From Myxococcaceae bacterium (GTDB lineage Bacteria > Myxococcota_A > Polyangia > Polyangiales > Ga0077539): DNA of 64,000 nucleotides. Numbering within the stretch: the first letter of the stretch is position 1; each line of letters opens with the position of its first letter. This document shows, piece after piece, positions 1 to 8,172 of the stretch. Made by a program: the position numbers and the translations under genes. The stretch covers positions 1 through 64,000 of the forward strand of contig SCUS01000064.1 of assembly GCA_004297725.1 (NCBI GenBank), given 5' to 3'. The notes beneath the pieces were generated by a model. That model saw nothing but the letters and a program-made list of their open reading frames with translations, searched no databases and was not told where the DNA came from.

Positions 1-1
1 C

Positions 2-112
2 GTCCCCGAGGGCTCCCTCCACGGGGACGCGCGCATCCGCATCCGGGTGCGGCCCGAGGGCGAAGGGCAGCCGCGCAGCATCGAGGCCCCCTTCCTCGGG
101 CCGAGCCGTTAG
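2..112 (+). CDS. C-terminal end of an unidentified protein (partial)
   Basis: The reading frame is open from the window edge and ends at a TAG at 110-112, leaving 36 residues. Nearly every third codon position is G or C, which matches the coding bias of the window and supports a real gene. The visible tail alternates basic and acidic residues (IRIRVRPEGEG) and is too short to name a family. The rest lies upstream of the window. Confidence 0.6.
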   Translation, partial: VPEGSLHGDARIRIRVRPEGEGQPRSIEAPFLGPSR

Positions 113-142
113 GCGCTCGCATCATTAGGTTGGAGAGAGTCA

Positions 143-163
143 CAGGGCACATGGTCTGCCCTG
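143..163. promoter_or_regulatory. Inverted repeat, 7-bp arms
   Basis: CAGGGCA (143-149) and TGCCCTG (157-163) are perfect complements around a 7-nt loop. The hairpin lies 30 nt after the stop of the upstream partial gene and just before the ribosome binding site of the next small gene. It has no T-run, so it could be a weak terminator, an operator or a 5'-UTR structure. Confidence 0.4.
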
Positions 164-190
164 CTGATGCGGAACGGAGGCATCGGCGTC

Positions 191-397
191 ATGTCCGACG
201 ATCATTCCCGCGAGACCCTCGAGGATGTCCGCACACTGGCCACCCGCCTGCTGGCCTCCGTCGAGGCCTCCGAGCACGACCTGTCCCACGCAGGCGGGTT
301 CCGCTATCACCTGATTCGCGGCCACGCCCTCGCCATGCTCGACCAGATCGAGGAGCTCGCCCGGGCCAGCGCGGACGATGACCCGGCCAGCGGATGA
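191..397 (+). CDS. Small hypothetical protein, 68 aa
   Basis: I do not recognise this family. The start is ATG 191, with GGAACGGAGG (171-180) as Shine-Dalgarno 10 nt upstream; an in-frame ATG at 167 has no such site. The product is soluble, rich in Asp, Glu, Ala and His, and predicted to be largely helical (TLEDVRTLATRLLASVEAS near the N-terminus). There is no signal peptide or membrane segment. It looks like a small regulatory or adaptor protein, but no function can be assigned. A hairpin sits just upstream and a membrane protein gene follows after about 150 nt. Confidence 0.6.
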   Translation: MSDDHSRETLEDVRTLATRLLASVEASEHDLSHAGGFRYHLIRGHALAMLDQIEELARASADDDPASG

Positions 398-510
398 CCG
401 CCGTCGCAGCGGCTGCGCCGGTAGCGCAGCGATTGCGCCTGATGCGCACGTTTGCCCTGCAAAAAGGCACTTTGGTGCGTCACTCCCAGGTCCGCGATCC
501 TCGGCTCGAT

Positions 511-522
511 CCTTGCGCAAGG
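511..522. promoter_or_regulatory. 12-bp perfect palindrome upstream of membrane protein gene
   Basis: CCTTGCGCAAGG reads the same on both strands. It lies 8 nt before the GAGGT ribosome binding site (530-534) of the gene starting at 544, in the otherwise featureless 398-543 spacer. The position suits a repressor site or translation control, but no known operator consensus was matched. Confidence 0.35.
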
Positions 523-543
523 GCCCGTCGAGGTAATCCCCAG

Positions 544-1374
544 ATGAACTTCCCCCTCGACGCTGGCCTCGCCGCTCGACCCGTCTCGCAGCTCAAGGGC
601 CTCGAACTTCCCGCCGCGCTCTCGGCTTCGGTCTCGCTCCTCCTGCTGGTCTCGTTCGTCGCGGGCCTGCGGCTCGATCCGTCGCGCCTCTACGGTCCCG
701 TCGGCCAGGACGCCATCAACCTGTTCGTCGGCCTTCCGCTGCTGGCGTACTCGATCCGCCTCGCCCGTCGCTCCTCGCTGGCCGGGCTCCTCCTCTGGAT
801 GGGTACCCTCCTCCACCTCGCGTACTCCCACGCGTTCTATGTGCTGGGCACCCGCGCCACCGCGCTGCTCCCGGTGCATGCCGCGGTCGTCGCGATCAGC
901 ATGTACGCGCTGATCGACCTCCTGTTCGAGGTCGACGCCGACGCCGTCAAGAACGCGTTCGGCGCGCGCGCTCCGTCCAGGCTGGTCGGCGGTTTCCTCG
1001 CCGCCGCGGCCCTCATGCACCTGTCGTGGTGGAGCGCTGACCTCGCCTCCGCGATCACCGCGGGCCCGGTCTCCCGCCTCGTCGAGGTGCTCGAGCCGGT
1101 GCTGGTGATGGTGGCGCTCCTCGGCAGCGGCGTGCTGCTCTGGCGGCGGCGTCCCTGGGGGTTCGTGCTGGCGGGCCTGCTCCTCCCGAAGGCAGCGCTG
1201 CTCGGCTTCACCCGGGTGGCCACCGCGGCGATGGCCGCCCTCGATGGCGTCGCCATCAACCCCGTCCAGCCGCTCGCCTTCCTGCTGTTCGGGACGGTGA
1301 CCCTCGGGCTGACCGCGCGCTACCTGCGCTCGATCGAGCGGCCCGCCGCCTCGCTGCCCGCGCTCCGTTCGTAG
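544..1374 (+). CDS. Multi-pass membrane protein, 276 aa
   Basis: This is an unrecognised integral membrane protein. About eight hydrophobic segments can be picked out, starting with LSASVSLLLLVSFVAGL near residue 25 and ending with LAFLLFGTVTLGLTARYL. Short Arg-rich loops (LARR, WRRR) mark likely cytoplasmic sides. The frame stays open back to 394, but the chosen start is ATG 544 because it has GAGGT at 530-534 and because the extension is Arg-rich and unlike the rest. The gene is convergent with the DUF302 gene. The fold could be a small transporter-like or regulatory protein; nothing identifies a substrate. Confidence 0.75.
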   Translation: MNFPLDAGLAARPVSQLKGLELPAALSASVSLLLLVSFVAGLRLDPSRLYGPVGQDAINLFVGLPLLAYSIRLARRSSLAGLLLWMGTLLHLAYSHAFYVLGTRATALLPVHAAVVAISMYALIDLLFEVDADAVKNAFGARAPSRLVGGFLAAAALMHLSWWSADLASAITAGPVSRLVEVLEPVLVMVALLGSGVLLWRRRPWGFVLAGLLLPKAALLGFTRVATAAMAALDGVAINPVQPLAFLLFGTVTLGLTARYLRSIERPAASLPALRS

Positions 1375-1447
1375 CCGAGACCCTCCGCGTGCGGGAGAGG
1401 TGAGCGCTCGTCGGCGACCACCTCCCCCCCCAAACGCCCCGCGACGC

Positions 1448-1849
1448 TCAAGCCCCTTCGATCGCCCGCCGCAGGCGCTGCTCCGCATCGGCGGCGACCG
1501 GCGCCAGCGCCGATCGGTCGGGGACCACGGAGAACATCGACGTGGGCGATGCGGCCGAGATCAGCGTGTCGCCTGCGTCCTGCGCGACCACGACGTTGCA
1601 CGGGAGCAGCAGCCCGATGCCGAACTCGTGCGAGATCGCCTGGTGCGCGAGCTTCGGGTTGCAGGCGCCCAGGATGACGTACGGCGCGATGTCGACGTCG
1701 ATCTTCTTCTTCAGCGTCGCCTGCACGTCGATCTCGGTGAGGACGCCGAAGCCCTCGCGCTTGAGCGACTCGGTGACACGCGAGCGCGCCTCCTCCATCC
1801 CGACGCCGACGAGCCTGCGCGTGATGCCATACGGAACGTTGATATCCAT
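1448..1849 (-). CDS. DUF302 family protein, 133 aa
   Basis: The protein matches the DUF302 pattern: an N-terminal Arg-rich strand followed by a helix (EEARSRVTESLKREGFGVLT), the stretch IDVQATLKKKIDVD, the YVILGACNP motif near residue 57 and LLPCNVVV near residue 81. DUF302 proteins are small, soluble, of unknown biochemistry, and are often found with redox or metal-stress genes. The ATG at 1849 is preceded by GGAGG with suitable spacing. The gene sits downstream of a two-component system on the same strand after 110 nt, and a sigma-54 promoter candidate lies in that gap. It may therefore be a direct target of the neighbouring regulator. Confidence 0.85.
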   Translation of the reverse strand: MDINVPYGITRRLVGVGMEEARSRVTESLKREGFGVLTEIDVQATLKKKIDVDIAPYVILGACNPKLAHQAISHEFGIGLLLPCNVVVAQDAGDTLISAASPTSMFSVVPDRSALAPVAADAEQRLRRAIEGA

Positions 1850-1910
1850 GGGGATCCTCCAGAGCCGGACCGCGCCCGCCGCACCTCGCGGCGAGGCAGC
1901 GCTCATAGGT

Positions 1911-1926
1911 AGCGCGGTCCGTGCCA
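1911..1926 (-). promoter_or_regulatory. Sigma-54 (-24/-12) promoter candidate for the DUF302 gene
   Basis: Read on the minus strand the site is TGGCACG-GACC-GCGCT. It has a perfect -24 element and the required GG-N10-GC spacing; the -12 element is GCGCT instead of TTGCW but keeps the GC. It lies about 60 nt upstream of the DUF302 start, immediately after a gene for a sigma-54-dependent activator. A small inverted repeat, TCCCT/AGGGA at 1935-1950, lies just upstream and could be an activator half-site or the end of the regulator transcript. Confidence 0.6.
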
Positions 1927-1959
1927 CGAGCCCGTCCCTTCGACCAGGGAGCGTCGAGT

Positions 1960-3339
1960 TCAGCTCCGACCGGCGTCGTCTTGCTCGTCGGCGAGCCACT
2001 TCGCGAGGGTCTTCATGTCGATCCCCAGGCGCTCTGCGGTGCGCGTCCGATGGCCGCCGAGCTGCTCGAGGGCCCACGCGGCGTAGCGGCGCTGAAGCTC
2101 CCTCGCGGGCACGATCTCCCCGTGAAAGGGCATCCTGGCGGCGGGCGAGTCCGAGAGCACCACGGTCGGCAGGTCGGAGGGCTGGAGCTCAGCGGTGAGC
2201 CCCAGCAGTACGCCTCGCTCGATGAGGTGCGCCAGCTCGCGCAGGTTGCCCGGGAAGCGGTACTCCGCGAAGCGCCCCAACACCTCCGCGGACACCCGCC
2301 GCACCACCGACGCCGGGTACCGCGCCACCGCCAGCTGGAGGAAGTGGTCGGTCAGCACCGGGAGGTCATCTCCCCTCGCCCGCAGCGGCGGAAGCTCGAT
2401 CGTCACGACGTCGAGGCGGTAGAAGAGGTCCTCCCGAAAGCGGCCGGTCTGGACGTCCTGGCGAAGGTTTCGGTGGGTCGCAGCGAGCACCCGCACATCC
2501 ACGACGCGCTCGCGGCTGTCGCCGAGCGGGCGCACGACCCCGCGCTCCAGCACGTGCAGCAGCTTGGCCTGGAGCGACGGGGACATCTCCCCGATCTCGT
2601 CGAGGAGCAGCGTCCCGCCGTGGGCCTCCGCGAAGAGGCCGGCTCGCTGCGTGGTCGCCCCGGTGAAGGCCCCCTTCACGTGACCGAAGAGCTCGCTCTC
2701 CAGCAGCGCCTCCGGGAGCGCGGCGCAGTTGACCGTCACGAAGGGCGCGGCCGCACGCCGGCTCTCGGTGTGAAGCGCTCGAGCGACGAGCCCCTTGCCG
2801 GTCCCGGTCTCGCCCGTGATGAGCACCGAGGCGCTGGTGTCCGCGACCCGCTCCATCACGTCGCGCACCGAGCGCATCGCGGCGCTCTCGCCGAGGAGCG
2901 TCGTCGCGGCGAATCGGTCACGCAGGGTGCGACGCAGCGCCGCCGCCTCGCGCCGGACGCTCATGTCGTCGAGGCCGCGGCGGAGGAAGATCGCGAGCTC
3001 GTCGAGCCGAAACGGCTTCGTCAGGTAGTGGTAGGCCCCCTGGCGAATCGACTCCACCGCAGTGTCGATGGCCCCATACGCGGTCATCACGATCACCGGC
3101 CGCTGCGGCGCGAGGCGGCGCGACTCGGCCAGCAGCGTCAGGCCGTCGAAGCCCGCCATGCGCAGGTCGGTCACGAGCGCGTCCACCGGACCCCGCTCCA
3201 TGCGCTCGAGCGCCTCGCTCCCGGAGCTGGTCGCGGTGGCGTGGAAGCCCCGGTCGGACAAGCCTTCGGCGAGGGTCTCGGCCAGCTCGATCTCGTCGTC
3301 GACGATGAGCACGTGGGCCGGCGGATCAGGCGATGGCAT
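1960..3339 (-). CDS. Sigma-54-dependent response regulator, NtrC/ZraR type
   Basis: A 459-aa three-domain regulator. The receiver domain spans residues 8-120 with acidic pocket DD14-15, phosphoacceptor D58 (DALVTDLRM), T86 and K108. The AAA+ domain has Walker A GETGTGKG at 176-183, the sigma-54 contact loop GAFTGA at 223-228 and Walker B LLLDEIGE near 244-251. A Fis-type helix-turn-helix lies at the C-terminus ([21 protein letters not shown]). When phosphorylated it should remodel sigma-54 RNA polymerase at -24/-12 promoters. The start codon overlaps the end of the kinase gene by 14 nt and is preceded by AGGAG. The partner kinase is the adjacent gene; the regulon is unknown, but the DUF302 gene is the nearest candidate target. 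Confidence 0.95.
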   Translation of the reverse strand: MPSPDPPAHVLIVDDEIELAETLAEGLSDRGFHATATSSGSEALERMERGPVDALVTDLRMAGFDGLTLLAESRRLAPQRPVIVMTAYGAIDTAVESIRQGAYHYLTKPFRLDELAIFLRRGLDDMSVRREAAALRRTLRDRFAATTLLGESAAMRSVRDVMERVADTSASVLITGETGTGKGLVARALHTESRRAAAPFVTVNCAALPEALLESELFGHVKGAFTGATTQRAGLFAEAHGGTLLLDEIGEMSPSLQAKLLHVLERGVVRPLGDSRERVVDVRVLAATHRNLRQDVQTGRFREDLFYRLDVVTIELPPLRARGDDLPVLTDHFLQLAVARYPASVVRRVSAEVLGRFAEYRFPGNLRELAHLIERGVLLGLTAELQPSDLPTVVLSDSPAARMPFHGEIVPARELQRRYAAWALEQLGGHRTRTAERLGIDMKTLAKWLADEQDDAGRS

Positions 3340-4717
3340 CGGTCGCTCCTGGGAGGGTAGGCAGTCGGACGGTGGCCCGGGTGCCGCGCGGCGACCGGGG
3401 AGAGAGCGCGAGGGTGCCTCGGTGGATCTTCACGATCTCGCAGGCGATCGCGAGGCCGAGCCCGGTACCTCGCCCCTCGGGCTTGGTGCTGAAGAAGGGC
3501 TCGGTCACGCGAGCCATCAGCGCCGGGCTGATGCCGCTGCCGTCGTCGTCGACGTCGAAGCGGACCTCCGCGCCCCCCGCGTCCAGCCCCACCGAGAAGG
3601 ACACGCTGCCCCCGGGCTCGCAGGCGTCGCAGGCGTTGAGCAGCAGGTTGGCGAGCGCGTGCTCGAGGAGGCGGCGATCGGCGCGCACCGGCGCGAGGCC
3701 CGCCGTGGCGGTCGCGGTCAGGCGGACGCCTGCCTTCGTAAAGCGGTGCTCGACCAGCTCGGCGGCGTCGCGCACCACCGCCGCGGGGTCGAGCCTCTCC
3801 AGGGTGGGGCTGTCTCCTCGTGCGAAGCGGAGGAACCCGCGGACCACGCCGTCGATGCGCGACGATTGCTCGAGGATGCGCTGGATCGCGCTGGCGTTTC
3901 GCGCGTCGCCGTGGAGCCGGTCGAGGAGCTGCTCGGCGCGGCCGTGGATCACGCTCAGGGGCGTCGCGATCTCGTGCGCCACGCCCGCGGCGAGGGTGAG
4001 CATCGTGACCGCGCGGCCCTCCCGCTCGAGCTGCTCGTCGCGCTGCTGCTCGAGCTCGGAGAGCGTCAGCTCGCGGAGCATCGCCAGCTCCTTGCGCTCC
4101 GCCCGGAGCGCGAAGCCTCCGAACAGCAGCACCAGCGAGCCGGTCAGCACCAGGCCGAAGAGGAGCCGCCAGCGCGCGCGCACCACGCGGTCTCGCTCCG
4201 ACGCCGCGCTCGCGATCACCGCGACGTCCCAACGACCGAGCTCGCCCGCGTCCACCGTCGCCGTGCCTGCGACCGCGATGCGCTCCGGCAGTCGCAGCGC
4301 CGCCGCCTGGGGCCTGGTGAGGCGCGTCGAGGACCGCGACCGGGCCAGCGTGTCCCGCAGCGGCGCGCTCTCGAAGCCCCTCCCCGAGGCCGTGCGGAAG
4401 AGCGCCTCGCCCGGCGGACGGAGGGCCACCAGAGCGTCGTCGCCCACATCGACGCCGCGGAGCAGCTCGCCGATGCGCGGGCGCTGCGGCGAGGCGTCCC
4501 CCCGCAGCGCCTCCAGCCGCGAGGCGACGGTCGCCGCGATCAGCGAGGCGAGCGTCGACTGCTGGTGCTCGACGGCGCCGAGCATCGCCTCGGCCTCGCG
4601 GTCCTGGTCCCATAGCCCGAGCGCGGCGACCAGCACCACGGAGAGCGCCATCAGCCCGCCGAGCCAGGAGCGACGCGTGGTCCGCCGTCGCATCGCGAGG
4701 GTCGCCCTCCCCCTCAT
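3326..4717 (-). CDS. Membrane sensor histidine kinase
   Basis: A 463-aa kinase partnered with the overlapping response regulator. Two transmembrane helices (about residues 18-36 and 185-204) flank a periplasmic sensor region of about 150 residues with no recognised fold. A short coiled linker follows, then a HisKA domain with H248 in GVAHEIATPLS and a HATPase domain with N-box (NLLLNACDA), DDDGSGIS and GTGLGLAIA. The start chosen is ATG 4717, which has GGAGAG 7 nt upstream; ATG 4693 is possible but lacks a site. The frame stays open further upstream, but that part is Arg/Ser-rich and not kinase-like. The signal sensed is unknown. The gene is divergent from a small-ORF cluster that starts 248 nt away. 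Confidence 0.93.
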   Translation of the reverse strand: MRGRATLAMRRRTTRRSWLGGLMALSVVLVAALGLWDQDREAEAMLGAVEHQQSTLASLIAATVASRLEALRGDASPQRPRIGELLRGVDVGDDALVALRPPGEALFRTASGRGFESAPLRDTLARSRSSTRLTRPQAAALRLPERIAVAGTATVDAGELGRWDVAVIASAASERDRVVRARWRLLFGLVLTGSLVLLFGGFALRAERKELAMLRELTLSELEQQRDEQLEREGRAVTMLTLAAGVAHEIATPLSVIHGRAEQLLDRLHGDARNASAIQRILEQSSRIDGVVRGFLRFARGDSPTLERLDPAAVVRDAAELVEHRFTKAGVRLTATATAGLAPVRADRRLLEHALANLLLNACDACEPGGSVSFSVGLDAGGAEVRFDVDDDGSGISPALMARVTEPFFSTKPEGRGTGLGLAIACEIVKIHRGTLALSPRSPRGTRATVRLPTLPGATDAIA

Positions 4718-4965
4718 CGATCGGCTCTCCGCGGACTGGTCATGCTCGACGCGCACGTCGCAACTCTCGTACCTCCGAACACGCCCCTCGGCACGGCGAG
4801 CCCTACGAGCGAGCGGGGGCGCGGACGAGGGCTGCCCAGGCTCGACCGCCCTCGTCGGAGAAACTCCGTGGCCACCCCGGAGCATTTCCCTCTCCGGGGC
4901 GGAGGCCTGAGCCTTCGTCATCGGGCGATCACCCGCGGTACGCGCCGTGCTGACGCGCGCGTCCG

Positions 4966-5145
4966 ATGCCAGCACTGGACCCGCGACCCGTCGCCCTACC
5001 CCGTTCCGGTCGCCCCAGGAGGGCCGCGGTCCCTGCGATCGTCTGGTGCCTGCTCGCGATGCTGGCCTTCTTCCTCCTGGTCGCGGCGAGCGCCGCTCCC
5101 GGTCTGTCGGGCGCCCCACACGCCACGATCGCGGACAGTCCGTAA
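4966..5145 (+). CDS. Small single-pass membrane protein, 59 aa
   Basis: ATG 4966 opens a 59-codon frame with a Pro/Arg-rich N-terminus (PRSGRPRRA) followed by one strong hydrophobic helix (IVWCLLAMLAFFLLVAASAA, residues 25-44) and a short polar tail. The Arg-rich side before the helix predicts a cytoplasmic N-terminus. No clear Shine-Dalgarno sequence is visible, and codon bias is only moderate, so the call is tentative. It is the first of three tightly spaced tiny ORFs that read away from the two-component genes and may share regulation with them. No family is recognised. Confidence 0.45.
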   Translation: MPALDPRPVALPRSGRPRRAAVPAIVWCLLAMLAFFLLVAASAAPGLSGAPHATIADSP

Positions 5146-5163
5146 GCACGCGAGGGGCGACCG

Positions 5164-5274
5164 ATGCGACCCATGTTCGGCGGTGGCGCGCGCGAATCCA
5201 CGCGCTGCGAGGAGAGGTTCCATGAAGAGAGCGATGAGTTCGTCGAGCGGGGCAGCGACCGGAGGACGCCATGA
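5164..5274 (+). CDS. Tiny acidic ORF, 36 aa, coupled to the next gene
   Basis: ATG 5164 is preceded by GAGGGG at 7-nt spacing. The frame gives 36 hydrophilic residues (for example CEERFHEESDEFVERGSD) and ends with a TGA that overlaps the next ATG as ATGA. The ribosome binding site and the 4-nt overlap, which is typical of this genome, are the main support. A competing ATG at 5222 in another frame gives only 18 residues. The function is unknown; it could be a coding leader that couples translation of the downstream membrane protein. Confidence 0.4.
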   Translation: MRPMFGGGARESTRCEERFHEESDEFVERGSDRRTP

Positions 5275-5432
5275 CTGAGCCCGAGACTCCCGCGAAGGTC
5301 CGTCGCCCGCTGTGGAAGCTGCTGAAGGAGGACGCCTCGTATCGAGCGACCTTCCTCGGGGTCTTCGTGATCCCCGCGGCGCTCATGACGGCGACCGTCG
5401 TGTGGATCGTACGCGCCATGCTGCTTCACTGA
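5271..5432 (+). CDS. Small membrane protein, 53 aa
   Basis: ATG 5271 has GGAGG 5 nt upstream and overlaps the preceding stop. The 53-aa product has a basic, amphipathic N-terminal half (KVRRPLWKLLKEDASYR) and one hydrophobic helix (FLGVFVIPAALMTATVVWIV, about residues 28-47). The pattern suits a single-pass inner membrane peptide that binds or modulates a larger membrane complex. No partner enzyme is encoded on this strand nearby. It is convergent with arsM, whose stop is 42 nt away. I do not recognise the family. Confidence 0.65.
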   Translation: MTEPETPAKVRRPLWKLLKEDASYRATFLGVFVIPAALMTATVVWIVRAMLLH

Positions 5433-5474
5433 GCCCGAGGGCCCGCTGGGACGGCGCGAGGGAGGGAGAGGCCT

Positions 5475-6287
5475 CTATCCGCAGCAGGACCCGCCGCGCG
5501 GCTTCGGGCCCGGCTTCACGGCCTCGATGGTGGCCGACGCGACGTACTCCTCGACGCCCGATCCGGGCATCCACTCGCGAATGAACTCCCGGCTCTCCGG
5601 CTTCACGTTGACGTGGATGCCCTCGAAGCCCGCCACGCGGAGCAGCGCGCGGATGGTCTCGACGCTCGCCGCGCCCGACACGCAGGACGTGAGCGCGCCG
5701 ACATCGTGGAGGAGCGCGTCGGGGAGCGGCTGCGTGGTCACCACGTCGGAGATCGCGAGGCGGCCTCCGGGCTTGAGCACGCGAAACGCGTCCTGGAAGA
5801 CGGCGCCCTTGTCCGGGCTCAGGTTGATCACGCAGTTGGAGAGAATGACATCGACGGTGTTGTCCGCGACGGGCAGGTGCTCGATCTCACCGAGCCTGAA
5901 CTCCACGTTCTTCGCCTCGAGCTTCACCGCGTTGGCCCTCGCCTTCGCGACCATGTCGGCGGTCATGTCGACGCCGATCGCGCGCCCGGTGGGCCCCACC
6001 TGCCGGGCCGCGAGGAAGCTGTCGAAGCCTCCCCCGGAGCCCAGGTCGAGCACCGTCTCGCCGGGCTTGAGCGCCGCGATCGCCTGCGGGTTGCCGCAGC
6101 CGAGCCCCATGTTCGCGCCCTCGGGCACCGCGGCGAGGTCGTCGGCCGTATAGCCGAGCGCGAGGCTCGCGTCGGCGTTGGGACCGCAGCAGCCGGGCGC
6201 GCAGCTCCCGACCGTGGTCGCGCGGGCGACGTTTCCGTACTGCTCGCGCACGGCGGCGCGGACCTCGTCCTTCTTCTGTTCGTTCAT
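5475..6287 (-). CDS. arsM: Arsenite S-adenosylmethionine methyltransferase ArsM
   Basis: A 270-aa class I methyltransferase with the ArsM signature. The SAM-binding loop is [12 protein letters not shown] (residues 80-91), followed by GVDMTADMV. The arsenic-binding cysteines are in place: C64 (GLGCGNP), C152 (LSNCVINL) and C202 (SCVSGA). An extra Cys group lies at the N-terminus (CAPGCCGP, 29-36) and a Cys pair at the C-terminus (GGSCCG). ArsM converts As(III) stepwise to methylated and volatile arsenicals in the cytoplasm. GGAGGATTCCGAG precedes ATG 6287. It is the last gene of the arsR-arsD-arsA-arsM run, about 100 nt after arsA, so it is probably controlled by ArsR. Confidence 0.95.
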   Translation of the reverse strand: MNEQKKDEVRAAVREQYGNVARATTVGSCAPGCCGPNADASLALGYTADDLAAVPEGANMGLGCGNPQAIAALKPGETVLDLGSGGGFDSFLAARQVGPTGRAIGVDMTADMVAKARANAVKLEAKNVEFRLGEIEHLPVADNTVDVILSNCVINLSPDKGAVFQDAFRVLKPGGRLAISDVVTTQPLPDALLHDVGALTSCVSGAASVETIRALLRVAGFEGIHVNVKPESREFIREWMPGSGVEEYVASATIEAVKPGPKPRGGSCCG

Positions 6288-6389
6288 CTCGGAATCCTCC
6301 TGATGCTGAAGCGTGAAACCTTCGAGTGCGCCGGGTCGGCGGCGCAGGGAGAGAGCATGGACCCACCGGGGCTCATCGGGCGCCGCTGT

Positions 6390-8162
6390 TCATGGGGAAG
6401 CCTCGACGGGTGGGGGGAAGGGTCGCGCGAAGAGGTCGAGCCTCGCGTGGGGCTGCGGGAGCCCCCAGGGGACGAGCGCCACGCGCCCGGCGAGCTCACG
6501 AACTTCGGCGTGATAGCGCGCCTCGTTGGATCGCCGCCGAACGAGGACGGGGTCGGTGACCGCCAGCGGGACGAGGCTCTGGTTCACGACCCAGGCGAAG
6601 GGTCGGATCTCCGCGCGCAGCAGATCGCGCTGCAGCGCCGCCGCCTCGTGTACCGGCGTGGCCTCTGGCAGCGTCACCAGCAGGATCTTCGTGAACGCCG
6701 GATCGCGCAGCCGCGGCAGCAGGCGACGCACCTCCTCGGGCGCGCTGCCCGAGGTGCGCAGGACCTCGCGGTGGTACGACTCGGCCGCGTCGAGGAGGAG
6801 CAGCGTGTGCCCGGTGGGCGCCGTGTCGATGACGACGAAGCCGTGCTCACCCTCGTCGACGATGCGAGCGAAGGCGCGGAAGACCGCGATCTCCTCGGTG
6901 CAGGGGCTCCGGAGGTCCTCCTCGAGGAGCGCTCGCCCGGCCGCGTCGAGCCTCGCCCCGGCGGTGCGCATGACCTCGTCCGAGTAGGCGCGCGTCTCCG
7001 CGACCGGGTCGATGCGGCTCACCCTGATGCCGTCGACCGCGGCGCCGAGCGCCTCGACCACATGCGCCGCAGGGTCCGTCGTGGTCAGGTGGACCTTGTG
7101 CCCCCGCCGCGCGAGCTCGACCGCGATGTTTACGGCGACGGTGGTCTTGCCGACTCCGCCTTTGCCCATCGTCATGATGACGCCGCGCCCGCCCTCTTCG
7201 AGGCTCGGCACCAGCTCCGCGAGCGAGGCGATCGGCGCCGCCGCCTGCGCGGGTGCATCGGGCGAAGGGATCGCCCGCCCGCTCGGGCCGAAGAGCTCGC
7301 GTAGCGCGTCCGTTCCGACGAGCCCGAAGGGGAGCAGCGGCAGCTCGGTTCGCGCGAGGCCGCGAAGGCCCGACGGCATCGCCGCGAGCGCCTCCTCCCC
7401 GCGGTGCTGCATCGCGACGGCGAGGGGGTCGCCGAGGTCCTGCGCGCGGAAGATGCCGTTGATGACCAGCTCCTGTCGCTCGACGCCCAGCGCGGCAAGC
7501 TCTCGCCGCGTCCGCTCGGCCTCGTTCAGCGCCGACCGCTCGGCGCGCGACACCAGCACGAGGGCCGTGCGCGACCCATCGACGAGGGCCCGGCGCGACC
7601 CGTCGTAGAGCGCCTCCTGGGCCTTGAGACCCGCGAGCGGACCGAGGCATGACGTGCCGCCGACATTCGCCTCCAGGAAGCCCGTCCACGCGGCGGGCAG
7701 CTCGAGCAGCCGCAGCGTGTGCCCCGTAGGCGCCGTGTCGAAGACGACGTGATCGAAGTCGGCGGTCGCGCGCCCGTCCCCGAGCAGCTTGGAGAACTCG
7801 TCGAAGGCGGCGATCTCCACGGTGCACGCGCCCGAGAGCTGCTCCTCGATGCTGCGCACCGCGGCCTCGGGGAGCACCCCGCGGTACGGCCCCACCATGC
7901 GCTCCCGGTAGGCGAGGGCCGCGGCCTCGGGGTCGATGTTCAGCGCGGAGAGTCGCGGCACTCCAGCGACGGGTCGCGGCGTCGCGCCGAGCTTCGTCTC
8001 GAGCACCTCGTCGAGGTTGGACGCCGGGTCGGTGCTGACCAGCAGCACGCGTCGTCCGCGCTCCGCGAGCGCGATGGCGGTGGCGCAGGCGACGCTGGTC
8101 TTGCCGACGCCGCCCTTGCCGGTGAAGAAGAGGTTTCTCGGTGCGCGGTCGAGGAGGTCCAT
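6390..8162 (-). CDS. arsA: Arsenical pump-driving ATPase ArsA, copy 1
   Basis: A 590-aa tandem ATPase with two P-loops, GKGGVGKTSVACATA (15-29) and GKGGVGKTTVAVNIA in the second half, each followed by the ArsA signature DTAPTGHTL. The three metalloid-binding cysteines are present: C113 (GACTVEIAAF), C172 (GTSCLGP) and one near residue 421 (RSPCTEEIAVF), the first two at the same numbering as the plasmid R773 enzyme. ArsA receives As(III)/Sb(III) from ArsD and normally energises the ArsB membrane pump. No arsB or acr3 gene is visible here. The gene starts 10 nt after arsD ends. A second full-length arsA lies just upstream. Confidence 0.96.
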   Translation of the reverse strand: MDLLDRAPRNLFFTGKGGVGKTSVACATAIALAERGRRVLLVSTDPASNLDEVLETKLGATPRPVAGVPRLSALNIDPEAAALAYRERMVGPYRGVLPEAAVRSIEEQLSGACTVEIAAFDEFSKLLGDGRATADFDHVVFDTAPTGHTLRLLELPAAWTGFLEANVGGTSCLGPLAGLKAQEALYDGSRRALVDGSRTALVLVSRAERSALNEAERTRRELAALGVERQELVINGIFRAQDLGDPLAVAMQHRGEEALAAMPSGLRGLARTELPLLPFGLVGTDALRELFGPSGRAIPSPDAPAQAAAPIASLAELVPSLEEGGRGVIMTMGKGGVGKTTVAVNIAVELARRGHKVHLTTTDPAAHVVEALGAAVDGIRVSRIDPVAETRAYSDEVMRTAGARLDAAGRALLEEDLRSPCTEEIAVFRAFARIVDEGEHGFVVIDTAPTGHTLLLLDAAESYHREVLRTSGSAPEEVRRLLPRLRDPAFTKILLVTLPEATPVHEAAALQRDLLRAEIRPFAWVVNQSLVPLAVTDPVLVRRRSNEARYHAEVRELAGRVALVPWGLPQPHARLDLFARPFPPPVEASP

Positions 8163-8172
8163 CGCGCGCCGC

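Noticed and set aside
1375..1447. Possible hairpin in the convergent gap between the membrane protein and DUF302 genes
   Set aside because: Arms (CTCCGC/GCGGGAG and AGGTG/CACCT) need a bulge or are only 5 bp, and no T-run follows; not convincing as a terminator.
1921..3360. Plus-strand open frame of 479 codons opposite the response regulator
   Set aside because: The complement encodes a full NtrC-type regulator with every motif intact. The plus-strand translation is Arg/His/Glu-rich and domainless.
4789..4804. Second sigma-54-like site (CGGCACG-GCGA-GCCCT) upstream of the tiny-ORF cluster
   Set aside because: The -24 T is replaced by C and the essential GC at -12 is CC, so the GG-N10-GC rule fails.
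5222..5275. Alternative 18-codon ORF starting at ATG 5222
   Set aside because: It is shorter than the overlapping 36-codon frame, has low-complexity Ser/Gly content and only a distant ribosome binding site.
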